DNA of 64,000 nucleotides, taken from assembly GCF_004634425.1 (NCBI RefSeq), contig NZ_SBJL01000003.1:62001-126000 (forward strand), written 5' to 3'. Made by a program: the position numbers and the translations under genes. Position 1 is the stretch's first letter. Each line of letters starts with the position of its first letter. The notes beneath the pieces were generated by a model, which made no database searches, was not told the DNA's origin, and was given only the letters and a program-made list of their open reading frames with translations. This document shows positions 54,706 through 63,685 of this stretch, in pieces. Source of the DNA: Vitreimonas flagellata (GTDB taxonomy: Bacteria > Pseudomonadota > Alphaproteobacteria > Caulobacterales > Aquidulcibacteraceae).

Positions 54706-55536
54706 ATGCCTCTAATCAAACGCAAACACACGACCGCGAAAGCCTACGCGCACGATTGGCTTGAGCCAGACCAACCGGGCGGCATCAATTTCTTTTCCGG
54801 TACGATCATCGTGCTGGTGATCTTCAGCTTGTTGTCGCTGGCGCTTGAGACGGAGCTGTTGCGCGCCGATTCTGGCCTCGATCGTTCGATGCTGCCCTGG
54901 GTGCAGGCGGTGAACGTCGCTGTCGTGTGGATTTTCGCCATCGAGTTTACGTTGCGCTTTTGGTCTGAAGGTGAGAATTCCGCGCACGCTGGCGTTTCGG
55001 GGCGCATCCGCTTCTTGATGCAGCCGGTGACCATAGCCGACGTTCTGGCGTTCTTGCCCGAACTGATCGCGATGGTGTTCTTTCCGGATCATTCCAATCA
55101 ACTCTTCCCGGCGCTGCGGGCGCTGCGGCTTTTCCGCTTGTTCAAGCTTGCGCGTTACGTGCCGGCGTTTGCGATCGTCGGCGCTGCCGTGCGCCGCGCC
55201 TGGGCGCCCTTGATGGCCGCACTCGCGGTGGCGGCCGCACAGCTCTACATCGCCGCGATGATGCTTTACCTGATCGAAGGCGATACTAAGCCCCAAGCCT
55301 TCGGCTCGATCGCGCGCGCGATGTGGTGGGCCGTCGTGACGCTGACGACGGTGGGCTACGGCGATGTCTATCCGGAATCGACCTGGGGCCGGATCGCTGC
55401 TGGCCTCGTGGCGCTCGCCGGCGTTGGCATCGTCGCCATGCCCACAGGTATTCTCGCGTCAGCGTTCGCGGAGGAGTTTCGCGAGCGGCACGAGGCTGAG
55501 CAACGCGCGCGGCGTGGCGAGTCTATCGATCAGTGA
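54706..55536 (+). CDS. Voltage-gated-type potassium channel (ion transporter)
   Basis: 276 residues from ATG 54706 (GAGGGGAAGG upstream). About six TM helices. The S4-like segment ALRALRLFRLFKLARYVPAF carries Arg/Lys at every third position, as in a voltage sensor. The pore helix ends in LTTVGYGDVYPES, the potassium selectivity filter. A short acidic and basic C-terminal tail follows. It overlaps the convergent beta-propeller gene by 7 bases. Confidence 0.92.
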   Translation: MPLIKRKHTTAKAYAHDWLEPDQPGGINFFSGTIIVLVIFSLLSLALETELLRADSGLDRSMLPWVQAVNVAVVWIFAIEFTLRFWSEGENSAHAGVSGRIRFLMQPVTIADVLAFLPELIAMVFFPDHSNQLFPALRALRLFRLFKLARYVPAFAIVGAAVRRAWAPLMAALAVAAAQLYIAAMMLYLIEGDTKPQAFGSIARAMWWAVVTLTTVGYGDVYPESTWGRIAAGLVALAGVGIVAMPTGILASAFAEEFRERHEAEQRARRGESIDQ

Positions 55537-57545
55537 CGTGGCGGCGGCGCAGTGAGGTTCACCCGCGCCATCTCATCGATGCGGCCATCGCGGACGCGGC
55601 CCTCGATGATCTCCGTACCCGAAAGCGCGAAGATGCGCGGGCCAATGAAGATTGGCCGCGAATTGCCATACCAATCGATGCACGAGACTTCGCACTCATA
55701 ACTCGGGTGCTCGGACGCATCCTTCGTTGAAAGCTCGCCGAGCGGCGCGAGACGGTGATCGGCGGAGAGCGCGATGAAGCTCACGTCCGAAGATTCACTA
55801 TCCCAGACCCAACGACCGCTGCGCCATTGCGCTTCGCCGGTCGGGATGGCGAGCGTGCCGGAGCCGTCGGCGGCGAGTGTGTAATTGAAGGCGTGCGAGC
55901 GGCCTTCGGTTTCAAAGCGCCCGGCGAGCCGGGTCGTATCGGCGACGCGCGGCGCGCCGGAGAGATCGATCACCGACATGCTGAGTGCATCGCGCGAGTG
56001 ATAGCCGGTGATGATCGCGTCTTCGCCGATGCTTTCGACGCGGATCACATTGTGCGGTGCGTCGAGCGCTTGGGCGGCGCCAGGATTGCTCGACGGCACG
56101 ACGACGACGCGCGCGACGACCTCCTCGACTTCGTCCTCGTCCATGTACGACGACCAGCGCGTGCGGCCGCCATAGACGAGGTGGCCTGCGGTGAAGCGGT
56201 TCTCCATCGCACTCCCCATGACGCTGGGCAGTCGCGTGAAAGCGTTCTCCGGCGCGGATTGTGGCGTCGTGCTGAAATCCGCGAGCGGGGTGGAGAAATA
56301 GCGCACCGGAGTCGTGTTATCCAATGCGTTGCAACGTGGATCGACCCATAGCGCGAGCGCGCGGAATTCGGTCGCCGTCGCCTCCATACCGAGCTGATCG
56401 TTCGGCCCGCCCCGCACGAAGAGGGCGCGCGGACGCCCCGTCGCCAAGTCGACTTGAAAGATCGCGGACGGCGTCGCACTCTGAAAACTGTTCTTCGGCC
56501 GCGCAGCGCACTCGGCCTCCTGCGCGGCGGAATTGCCGTAGCCTTCGTTCCTCGGCCAAGTCCACAGATAGAGGTGGTCGTTCGAGACGTAGAACTCGCG
56601 CGGGCGGGGGCCAGCGATGGCGGTGGTGCGACATTCCAATTCGTCGCCGGCGCGTGTGCTGCCGAGCGGGCACACAGCGATGGTGTGGAAGGTGGGATCG
56701 AAGGTCGCTTGGATCGGGCGATAGATGTTGCGCGGCGTCACGAGCGGGCGACCGATCGAGAGCTGTTCCTCTTCGTCCAATGTGCGGACGAGGCGGCGCA
56801 CGCGCGGCCATTCGATGTCGTCGGCATCAAGATCGAGGTCGTCGAGCGCGACGGGCGAATAGATGACGAGATTGCCGTTGACCAAACGCGTCGCGTAATT
56901 CTCGCTGTCGTAATAATCGCCGGATGAAACGAAATAGGCGCCTTCGCGGGTGAAGCGGCCTTCGGGGCTCAGCGAGAAGATACTGAACTCCGTCGCGTCG
57001 TGATCGTAATTGTAGGACGTGGCGACGATGCGGTTCTCGTGCACGAGGATTTCATCGTACCAGGCATCCATACTGCCCTTGCGATAGATGTTGATGCGAT
57101 CGGTGAGCGCGAGATCGGCGGACGACGCGCCGGTGTTGATCGAAAACAGCCGGCCGTCCTGCAGCACGATCAGGTACGGCCCGATCATCTTGACGATGTC
57201 GCCTTCGTCGACGCCTGCGGTTTGCACATTGGTGATGGCGGTGTTCACCGAAACGGGCGCCGGCGCCGAGATGCGCGAGGCCGTGACGACGACGGATTCC
57301 TCTTCGGGACAAACCTGGTCGGGCGGACAATCTGGATCGGCTATGAGCTTGCCGCCGTTTGTGGCGCGGTTGCGCGCGCGATCCGCGGCCTCAAGGTCGC
57401 GCACGTAGGCGCGAAACTCCGTTTCACCGCTGAACGGCGCAAGCGCGCCCCAAGTCGGCGGCTCGGTCGCGTTGCGCGCAATGGGCGCCGGCGTTGCGCA
57501 GGCGCCCACAAGCAAGGCCAGTCCAGTGCAGAGCCACTGACGCAT
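55530..57545 (-). CDS. Beta-propeller lipoprotein
   Basis: 671 residues. Lipobox LVGAC gives a lipidated Cys near residue 16. Repeated Trp/Asp blades suggest a C-terminal beta-propeller of the PF09826 type: TNVQTAGVDEGDIVKMIGPY, LIVLQDGRLFSI, RIVATSYNYDHDATEFSIF, SVIDLSGAPRVADTTRLAG, and IFALSGTEIIEGRV. Family members are exported and of unknown function. It lies 79 bases from the next minus-strand gene's stop. Confidence 0.88.
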   Translation of the reverse strand: MRQWLCTGLALLVGACATPAPIARNATEPPTWGALAPFSGETEFRAYVRDLEAADRARNRATNGGKLIADPDCPPDQVCPEEESVVVTASRISAPAPVSVNTAITNVQTAGVDEGDIVKMIGPYLIVLQDGRLFSINTGASSADLALTDRINIYRKGSMDAWYDEILVHENRIVATSYNYDHDATEFSIFSLSPEGRFTREGAYFVSSGDYYDSENYATRLVNGNLVIYSPVALDDLDLDADDIEWPRVRRLVRTLDEEEQLSIGRPLVTPRNIYRPIQATFDPTFHTIAVCPLGSTRAGDELECRTTAIAGPRPREFYVSNDHLYLWTWPRNEGYGNSAAQEAECAARPKNSFQSATPSAIFQVDLATGRPRALFVRGGPNDQLGMEATATEFRALALWVDPRCNALDNTTPVRYFSTPLADFSTTPQSAPENAFTRLPSVMGSAMENRFTAGHLVYGGRTRWSSYMDEDEVEEVVARVVVVPSSNPGAAQALDAPHNVIRVESIGEDAIITGYHSRDALSMSVIDLSGAPRVADTTRLAGRFETEGRSHAFNYTLAADGSGTLAIPTGEAQWRSGRWVWDSESSDVSFIALSADHRLAPLGELSTKDASEHPSYECEVSCIDWYGNSRPIFIGPRIFALSGTEIIEGRVRDGRIDEMARVNLTAPPPRH

Positions 57546-57624
57546 GCTTCACCCTCCCAACAGGAAGGCTATCAGCGCGCGCTCATCTGGCTACCCACAA
57601 AGCCGTGATGCTGCGCGTGCGCGC

Positions 57625-58197
57625 TTAGAATGGATTCAAGCGGCGGCGACGCGAATAGGCGAGGTAGCCAATGTTGGCGCCAAGGCGGAAGCCGACGCCG
57701 GCGCGCATTGGCGCCAACGTGACGCCATCGCGGCGCTGATAGTTCACGCCAACGCCGCCAACGAAATAGGCGGAGCCATCAACGCCCGGGAAGCGCTGAA
57801 AGATCTGATCGGGATCGCGCATGCCATAGACGAGGGTGAACACTTTGGCCGCGTTGCCGCCAGTGTCGAAGCCAATCGATGGGCCTTGCCAATAGACGCG
57901 CGTGACGCCGCTACGGCCCTTCAAGCGCAGGCGCCCATCGCCATAACGGAGACCGATGCCGATCGCGCCGGAGCCTTCTTCGCCTTGAATGTAGCCGTTG
58001 GGGCGCCCGTTCTCGGCGAACACATGGGAGACAACCGCGGCGACACCTTCAGCTCCAGCGCCGAAAAAACGCTCGGCGGCGTCCACGATTTCCGGCTCGG
58101 AATAAGTGTGGTCGTCCTGCGCAAACGCGGCGGCGGGCGCAAGCAGGCTTGCGCCAAGACCGAGAGCAAGGGCGCGGCGCGAAAGATCATCCGTCAT
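57625..58197 (-). CDS. DUF1134 exported protein
   Basis: 190 residues from ATG 58197, with GGAG 8 bases upstream. A twin-arginine-like signal (LSRRALALGLGASLLAPAAAFAQ) is followed by YSEPEIVDAAERFFG, the glycine-rich GAIGIGLRYGDG, YWQGPSIGFDTGGNAAKVFTL and GVGVNYQRRDGVTLAPMRAG. These match DUF1134, a family typical of alphaproteobacteria with no assigned function. Confidence 0.92.
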   Translation of the reverse strand: MTDDLSRRALALGLGASLLAPAAAFAQDDHTYSEPEIVDAAERFFGAGAEGVAAVVSHVFAENGRPNGYIQGEEGSGAIGIGLRYGDGRLRLKGRSGVTRVYWQGPSIGFDTGGNAAKVFTLVYGMRDPDQIFQRFPGVDGSAYFVGGVGVNYQRRDGVTLAPMRAGVGFRLGANIGYLAYSRRRRLNPF

Positions 58198-58333
58198 GAA
58201 ATCGTCTCCGAATACGGGAGCAATATAGCGATCTAGCGGGCGATTGCAGCAGATCCCGGATGAGCGGGCGATGAACGCCGCTGTTGAGGTCAATCAATGC
58301 GGGGCACGGCGGACGGTCCAAGGCTCGGGCGGT

Positions 58334-58798
58334 ATGGAAGTTCCCCTTTCCCAACTCGTGCTCAATCTGGGCGCGGCCACTCTTATGGTGACGGTCACAA
58401 CGCTGACGCACTTTTTCGGGTTGCTGGGGCTGACGCGTTTGATGAGTGGCGCCCATGTGCGCTTGCGTACGCACGAGGGCGCGTGGCGGCAGGCCAGCAT
58501 GATCCTCTTGGTCGTGTTCGGCATTTTCGCACTGCACACCGTGCAGGTTTGGACTTATGCGGTGCTGTATCGCGGGCTTGGAGAGTTTAGAACATTCGAG
58601 CAGGCGCTCTATTTTTCGACGGTGAGCTTTTCGACGTTGGGCTTTGGCGATTTGACGCTTGGCGTCAATTGGCGCGTGTTGGGCGCGATCGAGGCGGTGA
58701 ATGGCTTGGTGCTGATCGCCTGGTCCACGGCGTTCCTGATGAACGTCACCAACCGATTGCGGTTGCTGGAGCACGAATGGTTGGAGCCCAAAGGCTGA
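58334..58798 (+). CDS. Two-TM ion channel with a variant selectivity filter
   Basis: 154 residues from ATG 58334 (GGGCGG upstream); the frame is open to 58244. Hydrophobic helices lie at about 12-34, 55-78 and 107-130. The pore segment reads FSTVSFSTLGFGDLTLG, with TLGFGD where potassium channels have TVGYGD. This Leu/Phe variant occurs in some two-TM bacterial channels of the Ion_trans_2 class. Its ion selectivity is not certain. Second channel-like gene within 3 kb. Confidence 0.82.
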   Translation: MEVPLSQLVLNLGAATLMVTVTTLTHFFGLLGLTRLMSGAHVRLRTHEGAWRQASMILLVVFGIFALHTVQVWTYAVLYRGLGEFRTFEQALYFSTVSFSTLGFGDLTLGVNWRVLGAIEAVNGLVLIAWSTAFLMNVTNRLRLLEHEWLEPKG

Positions 58799-58832
58799 GC
58801 GCGCGTGCGAGCTGCCCCGCCGCTGCCAATTC

Positions 58833-59810
58833 TTAGGCCGCGCCGGCCTCGGCTTCGAAGCGGCCGATCGCGAGGAAGCGGTCGCGGCGTTGGGCGCGGA
58901 GGCCTGCGGCGTCGAGTTTGCCGAGATCATCGAGCGCTTCGGCGATCGCCGCGCCGACGGTGGCGATGGCCGCACCCGCTTCGCGATGTGCGCCGCCGAG
59001 CGGTTCTTTGACGATTTGATCGATGACTTTGAGTTCGAGCAGATCTTGCGCCGTGATCTTCATCGCGGTCGCGGCGTCTTTGGCGCGGGCGCTGTCTTTC
59101 CAGAGGATCGAAGCCGCACCCTCGGGACTGATCACCGAATAGATCGAGTGTTCGAGCATCAGCACTTTGTTGGCGGCGGCGATGGCGATGGCGCCGCCCG
59201 AACCGCCTTCGCCGGCGATCACGGCCACCATCGGCACGCCGAGCGTGAGGCAGCGTTCGGTGCTGCGCGCGATGGCTTCAGCTTGGCCGCGCTCTTCAGC
59301 GCCGATGCCCGGATAAGCGCCAGCGGTGTCGACGAAGCTAACAACTGGAAGTCCGAATTTGTCGGCGAGGTCCATCAAGCGCACGGCTTTACGATAGCCC
59401 TCGGGGCGCGCCATGCCGAAATTGTGCTTCAGGCGATCCTGCGTGGTGCGCCCTTTCTCGTGGCCGAGCACCAGTACAGGCCGGCCCATGAATTTGCCGG
59501 TGCCGCCGAGGATGGCGGCGTCTTCACCATAGGTGCGGTCGCCGGAGAGTTCGATGAAATCGGTGACGAGGGCGGCGACGTAATCGCGGAAGCGCGGACG
59601 ATCCTGGTGACGCGCCACTTGCGTTTTTTGCCAGGGGTCGAGCTTCGCATAGATCGCGGCGAGTTGGCTCTCGGCTTTGGTCTTCAGGCGCGAAAGTTCG
59701 ACGCCTTGGCTGATCGCGTCCGCGCCCGAGGCTTCCGCCAGGGCGGCGAGTTCTTCGATCTTCGCTTCGATCTCGGCGACCGGCTTTTCGAAATCCAGAT
59801 AGGTGCGCAA
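58833..59810 (-). CDS. accA: Acetyl-CoA carboxylase carboxyltransferase subunit alpha
   Basis: 325 residues from TTG 59810, with AGGA 6 bases upstream. Motifs: TYLDFEKPVAEIEAKIEELA at the N-terminus, RPRFRDYVAALVTDF, GHEKGRTTQDRLKHNFGMA, VVSFVDTAGAYPGIGAEERG, and VIAGEGGSGGAIAIAAANKV. With AccD it transfers carboxyl from biotin to acetyl-CoA in fatty acid synthesis. Usual gene length. Divergent from the CoA ester lyase gene with 165 bases between. Confidence 0.96.
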   Translation of the reverse strand: MRTYLDFEKPVAEIEAKIEELAALAEASGADAISQGVELSRLKTKAESQLAAIYAKLDPWQKTQVARHQDRPRFRDYVAALVTDFIELSGDRTYGEDAAILGGTGKFMGRPVLVLGHEKGRTTQDRLKHNFGMARPEGYRKAVRLMDLADKFGLPVVSFVDTAGAYPGIGAEERGQAEAIARSTERCLTLGVPMVAVIAGEGGSGGAIAIAAANKVLMLEHSIYSVISPEGAASILWKDSARAKDAATAMKITAQDLLELKVIDQIVKEPLGGAHREAGAAIATVGAAIAEALDDLGKLDAAGLRAQRRDRFLAIGRFEAEAGAA

Positions 59811-59975
59811 GGCTCGTCCTCGGGCGCAGGGCGGCTCAGGCCCCGCCGGAAGGGGCGGACAATAGCGGCGGCCGGTTGAGCTTCAAGGTAAAGCGCCAGC
59901 TTGGCGGGCTGGATTGCACTCTTGCCCGGTCCGGATCATGTTGCAGGCGCGAACAGAACAGGATCGAGACGCCCC

Positions 59976-61025
59976 ATGAAGCCACCCCGTCAGTTTTTCG
60001 CGCCGCTGGCGAGCGGCGCGCCGGAGCCCATGCGCGAGCTGCCTGTCCGGGTCGAGCGGATGATCCATTTCGTGCCGGCCCATAATGAGAAGCTGCGCGC
60101 GCGTGTGCCGGACATGGCCAAGCAGGTCGATGTGATCCTGGCCAATCTGGAAGACGCGATCCCGGCTGATGCGAAGGACGCCGCGCGCGCCGGGGCGATC
60201 GAGATGGGCAAGAGCTTTGATTTCGCCAAAGCGGGCGTCGGCTATTGGAGCCGCATCAATGCGCTCAATTCGCCGTGGCATTTGGATGATGTGACCGAAC
60301 TCGTTGCGAACGTCGGCAATCAGCTCGACGTCATCATGGTCCCGAAGGTCGAGGGCCCGTGGGACATTCATTACATGGATCAGCTGCTCGCGCTGCTTGA
60401 AGCCAAGCACGACGTGAAGCGCCCGATCATGTTGCACGCGATTTTGGAGACGGCGCAGGGCGTGGCGAATGTCGAAGCGATTGCGGGCGCGTCGCCCCGC
60501 ATGCACGGCATTTGTTTGGGGCCGGCGGATTTGGCGGCGTCGCGCAAGATGAAGACGACGCGCGTCGGCGGCGGCCATCCGGGCTACAAAGTGATTAGCG
60601 ATCCGGTCGAAGGCGAAGCGCAACGCGCGTCTGCGCAGCAGGATTTGTGGCACTACACATTCGCACGCATGGTCGATGCGTGCGTGATGCATGGGCTGAA
60701 ACCGATGTACGGCCCGTTCGGCGATTTCGCGGATGAAGCCGCGTGCGAGCAGCAATTCCGCAATGCGTATCTGATGGGCTGTGTTGGCGCTTGGAGCTTG
60801 CACCCGTCGCAGATCGCCATCGCCAAGCGCGTTTTCTCGCCGGACCCGGATGAAGTGAAACTCGCCAAGCGCATGATCGACGCGATGCCTGATGGGACGG
60901 GCGTGGCGCTGGTCGACGGAAAAATGCTCGACGACGCGACCTGGAAGCAGGCGAAAGTGATCGTCGATCTCGCCAAGCAAATCGCTGAGAAAGAGCCGGA
61001 GCTGAAGGCGGCTTACGGGCTCTAA
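59976..61025 (+). CDS. CoA ester lyase, HpcH/HpaI family (malyl-CoA lyase-like)
   Basis: 349 residues from ATG 59976. TIM-barrel features: [20 protein letters not shown] (about residues 50-69, with acid and Mg-binding Asp/Glu), [44 protein letters not shown], and the C-terminal [20 protein letters not shown]. Members cleave or form malyl-CoA or methylmalyl-CoA. The precise CoA substrate cannot be set from sequence alone. Confidence 0.9.
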   Translation: MKPPRQFFAPLASGAPEPMRELPVRVERMIHFVPAHNEKLRARVPDMAKQVDVILANLEDAIPADAKDAARAGAIEMGKSFDFAKAGVGYWSRINALNSPWHLDDVTELVANVGNQLDVIMVPKVEGPWDIHYMDQLLALLEAKHDVKRPIMLHAILETAQGVANVEAIAGASPRMHGICLGPADLAASRKMKTTRVGGGHPGYKVISDPVEGEAQRASAQQDLWHYTFARMVDACVMHGLKPMYGPFGDFADEAACEQQFRNAYLMGCVGAWSLHPSQIAIAKRVFSPDPDEVKLAKRMIDAMPDGTGVALVDGKMLDDATWKQAKVIVDLAKQIAEKEPELKAAYGL

Positions 61026-61053
61026 GATTGGTGTAACGGGGGTCACTGGGGCC

Positions 61054-61083
61054 GGCGAGGAGAGCGCTTACGTTCTCCTCGTC
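61054..61083 (+). promoter_or_regulatory. Inverted repeat in front of a 30-codon ORF
   Basis: GGCGAGGAGA and TCTCCTCGTC (61054-61063 and 61074-61083) pair over 10 positions with one G-U, around a 10-base loop. It follows the lyase stop by 28 bases, with no T-run after it. It may be a weak terminator or may hide the GAGGAG ribosome-binding site of the following tiny ORF. Confidence 0.45.
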
Positions 61084-61176
61084 ATGAAAACGCGCCACCT
61101 CATCCTGCTGATCTTCGTCACCGTTTCGTATTTCGCGGTGGCGGTGATCGCATCGCCGTCTTGGGCGGGGTTCTAA
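61084..61176 (+). CDS. Putative 30-residue membrane peptide
   Basis: A complete ORF of 30 codons, ATG to TAA. The product is MKTRH followed by a hydrophobic helix (LILLIFVTVSYFAVAVIA) and SPSWAGF. This is the layout of single-TM small proteins. The preceding GAGGAG is inside the inverted repeat. It could equally be a chance ORF in the 263-base gap between the lyase and the next gene. Confidence 0.35.
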   Translation: MKTRHLILLIFVTVSYFAVAVIASPSWAGF

Positions 61177-61288
61177 GTGAAATCGGTGTTCTGAACGCGT
61201 GCAGCGTGACGCGCGTCACCGTGCGTTCAGTTGCATGCAGCTAGCCTCATTGCGCGGTGGGTGGGGTGTTTCCGTGGGAGGAAGCTCC

Positions 61289-61807
61289 ATGATGCATACA
61301 TTGTTCGCCGGCGTTGCCGCGGCGACGTTTCTTACTTTTGGCTTTGGCTACAATGATGCGGCGTACGCGCAGCAAGTGACGCGCGCGCAGCCGGCGCAAG
61401 TCGGGCCTGTCGCGAACGATCGCTTGGTCGCGCGTACGATCGATTTGCATCCGATCCCGTCACGCATTGAGCATGGCGTGGTCGCGGTGCGGAACATCGG
61501 CACGACGGCGTCCGCGCCCTCAATCATCACTGTGAATTGCCATGTGCCGGGGCAGGAGGGCGGCTGCGTGGACGTGCCCGAGCGCTTGCTCGCGGGCTAC
61601 GCCAATCCCGCCTATCCCAACCGCCTCGTGGTCCAAGTGCCCGCGATCCAGCCGGGGCGCGTCTACAATCACACGCTGAGTTTCTGGGACAACATCGTCT
61701 GGCCGGCCGGCGCCTATCAGTTCGATTTCGTGGCCGACGCCGGCGCTACGAATAACGAGAGCCATGAGGCCAACAATACCGGCTCTCACGTCTGGAACGC
61801 GCCATAA
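61289..61807 (+). CDS. Exported protein with a CARDB-like domain
   Basis: 172 residues from ATG 61289 (GGGAGGAAG upstream). The signal peptide ends near AAYAQQ. The mature part, VVAVRNIGTTASAPSIITVN, VVQVPAIQPGRVYNHTL and YQFDFVADAGATNNESHEAN, has the strand pattern and NNE-type ending of CARDB (CARD-like beta) domains. It probably works in the periplasm or outside the cell; function unknown. The CARDB similarity is from motif reading only. Confidence 0.75.
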   Translation: MMHTLFAGVAAATFLTFGFGYNDAAYAQQVTRAQPAQVGPVANDRLVARTIDLHPIPSRIEHGVVAVRNIGTTASAPSIITVNCHVPGQEGGCVDVPERLLAGYANPAYPNRLVVQVPAIQPGRVYNHTLSFWDNIVWPAGAYQFDFVADAGATNNESHEANNTGSHVWNAP

Positions 61808-61835
61808 GCATTGAAAACGCCCGGCAAATGAAGCA

Positions 61836-61863
61836 CCACCTATCCCGATATCGGGATAGGTGG
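61836..61863. promoter_or_regulatory. Perfect 28-bp palindrome upstream of the dipeptidase
   Basis: Both 14-base arms match exactly (CCACCTATCCCGAT and its complement), with no loop, centred between 61849 and 61850. It lies between the CARDB-like gene and the dipeptidase, 8 bases before ATG 61872, and its right end covers the likely ribosome-binding GGTGG. It could be a dimeric repressor operator, or an mRNA hairpin limiting translation or ending the upstream transcript. Confidence 0.6.
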
Positions 61864-61871
61864 GAAATTTC

Positions 61872-63098
61872 ATGCGCAAGCTTCCGAGTGTTTTGTTCGC
61901 CGCCGCTTTGATCGCTGCGCCAAGTCTCGCGCTGGCGCAGACGCCGCCGAATGCGCAGGAGCGTGCGCGCATTGACCGGATATTGCGCCGCACGCCGCTG
62001 ATCGATGGACACAACGATCTGCCGTGGGAAATCCGCGATAGCCACAACAACAATCTCGATGCCGTCGATCTCAATAGCGATACGCGCCAGCTCACGCCGC
62101 CGCTGCATACCGATATCGCGCGCCTGCGCGAAGGCCGCGTGGGCGGGCAATTCTGGTCGGTCTATGTGCCGGCGGCCCTCAAAGGCACTGCGGCGACCGA
62201 AGCTGTGTTCGAGCAGATTGATCTCACCCGCCGCATCATCGCGCGTTACCCGCGCGCGTTCGAATTCGCCGATAGCGCCGACGACATCGTGCGTATCCAC
62301 CGCGCCGGCCGCATCGCTTCGATGTTCGGCATGGAGGGCGGCGAGGCGATCAACAACAATTTGGCGATGGTGCGCGAATTCCGCCAAGCGGGCGTGCTCT
62401 ATATGACTCTGACGCACGGCCAGAACACCGATTGGGTCGATAGCGCCACGGCCGAGCCGCAGCACGGCGGGCTGACGCCGTTCGGTGAGGATGTCGTGCG
62501 CGAGATGAACCGCGTCGGCATGCTGGTGGATCTGAGCCACGTGTCGGCCGATGCGATGCGCGATGCGCTGCGTGTCAGCACGGCGCCGGTGATTTTCTCG
62601 CACTCCTCGGCGTTTGCGATCACGCCACATCCGCGCAACGTGCCGGATGACGTGCTGGAGCTGGTGCGCGCCAATGGCGGCGTGGTGATGGTCAATTTCT
62701 ATCCGGGCTTCGTCGACAACAACGTGCGCAGCTGGAGTGCGAACCGCGCCGCTGAAGAAGCGCGGCTGAAGGCGCTCAATCCTGGCAGCGCTGCTGCGGT
62801 GAGCCAAGGGCTGGTCGCGTGGGCGGCGGCAAATCCGCGTCCGACAACGCCGCTCTCAGCTGTCGCCGATCACATTGAGCACATTGGCCGCGTCGCCGGC
62901 CGCGCGCATGTCGGCATTGGTTCGGATTATGACGGCGTGCCGTTCCTGCCCGAAGGTCTGGACGGCGTGGAAGATTATCCCGCGCTGTTTGTCGAGCTCG
63001 CGCGCCGGGGCTGGAGCGATGCGGAGCTGGCGGGCCTCGCCGGCGGCAATCTCTTGCGAGCGCTTCGCCAAGCCGAACGCGTCGCCGCGCGGGATTGA
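61872..63098 (+). CDS. Exported membrane dipeptidase, peptidase family M19
   Basis: 408 residues from ATG 61872 (ATG 61860 lies inside the palindrome region). The signal peptide ends at LALAQ (about residue 22). M19 zinc motifs: TPLIDGHNDLPW (about 41-52, with His and Asp), MFGMEGGEAI (the bridging Glu), LVDLSHVSADAM, FSHSSAFAITPHPRNVPD, and VGIGSDYDGV. It cleaves dipeptides with broad specificity in the periplasm. Probably monocistronic. Confidence 0.93.
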   Translation: MRKLPSVLFAAALIAAPSLALAQTPPNAQERARIDRILRRTPLIDGHNDLPWEIRDSHNNNLDAVDLNSDTRQLTPPLHTDIARLREGRVGGQFWSVYVPAALKGTAATEAVFEQIDLTRRIIARYPRAFEFADSADDIVRIHRAGRIASMFGMEGGEAINNNLAMVREFRQAGVLYMTLTHGQNTDWVDSATAEPQHGGLTPFGEDVVREMNRVGMLVDLSHVSADAMRDALRVSTAPVIFSHSSAFAITPHPRNVPDDVLELVRANGGVVMVNFYPGFVDNNVRSWSANRAAEEARLKALNPGSAAAVSQGLVAWAAANPRPTTPLSAVADHIEHIGRVAGRAHVGIGSDYDGVPFLPEGLDGVEDYPALFVELARRGWSDAELAGLAGGNLLRALRQAERVAARD

Positions 63099-63144
63099 GG
63101 CGCAAGCCTTGGCTCTCTTGCTCTCAATCGTGTAGCGCTACCGC

Positions 63145-63591
63145 ATGAGCCAAGACGCCCCCAGCGCCGGCCGGTTCGAGGGCCGGGTCCATATTTTGCC
63201 GGTGCGGATCTATTACGAGGACACGGATTTCACCGGCCTCGTCTATCACGCCAATTACGTCCGCTATTGCGAGCGCGGGCGCAGCGATTTTCTGCGCCTC
63301 GCCGGTGTGCGCCATTCGCTGTTGCTGGCGGAGGCCGAGCCGCTGGGCTTTGCGGTTAACAAAGTTAACCTCGAATTTCTGAAGCCGGCCTGGATCGATG
63401 ACGCGCTGATCGTCCGCTCCATGTTCGAAACAATCAAAGGCCCGCGCATTTTCATCAGTCAGGAGATTGAGCGGGCGGGGGAAATCCTGGTTCGCGCCGA
63501 GGTCCAAGTCTGTTGCATAAGCCTCACAGGTAAGCCCAAGAGGCCGCCACCGGTGCTTTTGGACCGGCTTAAACCATTTCTAGAGCCGTGA
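63145..63591 (+). CDS. ybgC: Tol-Pal-associated acyl-CoA thioesterase
   Basis: 148 residues, hot-dog fold. The motif RIYYEDTDFTGLVYHANYVR (about residues 21-40) contains the catalytic Asp and the helix N-cap Tyr-His. Also present: YCERGRSDFLR and FAVNKVNLEFLKPA. It hydrolyses acyl-CoA or acyl-ACP thioesters; in the tol-pal cluster it may serve phospholipid homeostasis. tolQ follows after 94 bases. Confidence 0.93.
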   Translation: MSQDAPSAGRFEGRVHILPVRIYYEDTDFTGLVYHANYVRYCERGRSDFLRLAGVRHSLLLAEAEPLGFAVNKVNLEFLKPAWIDDALIVRSMFETIKGPRIFISQEIERAGEILVRAEVQVCCISLTGKPKRPPPVLLDRLKPFLEP

Positions 63592-63620
63592 GCGTCCAGC
63601 TTTTGACAAACTCCCCTGGC

Positions 63621-63638
63621 CTTAACGCACAGGTTAAG
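63621..63638. promoter_or_regulatory. Inverted repeat ahead of tolQ
   Basis: CTTAAC and GTTAAG are perfectly inverted around a 6-base centre, 48 bases before the tolQ start. It includes two TTAA boxes separated by 8 bases, one more than the CtrA consensus, so it is reported as an unassigned operator-like site. Confidence 0.3.
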
Positions 63639-63685
63639 CCAGCGGGGGCGCGGCTGAATCCTTAGTCGCGGAAGCGGGAGCGAGC

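Noticed and set aside
63622-63637. Possible CtrA-binding site ahead of tolQ
   Set aside because: The two TTAA boxes are 8 bases apart, while the CtrA consensus has 7. It is kept only as an unassigned inverted repeat.
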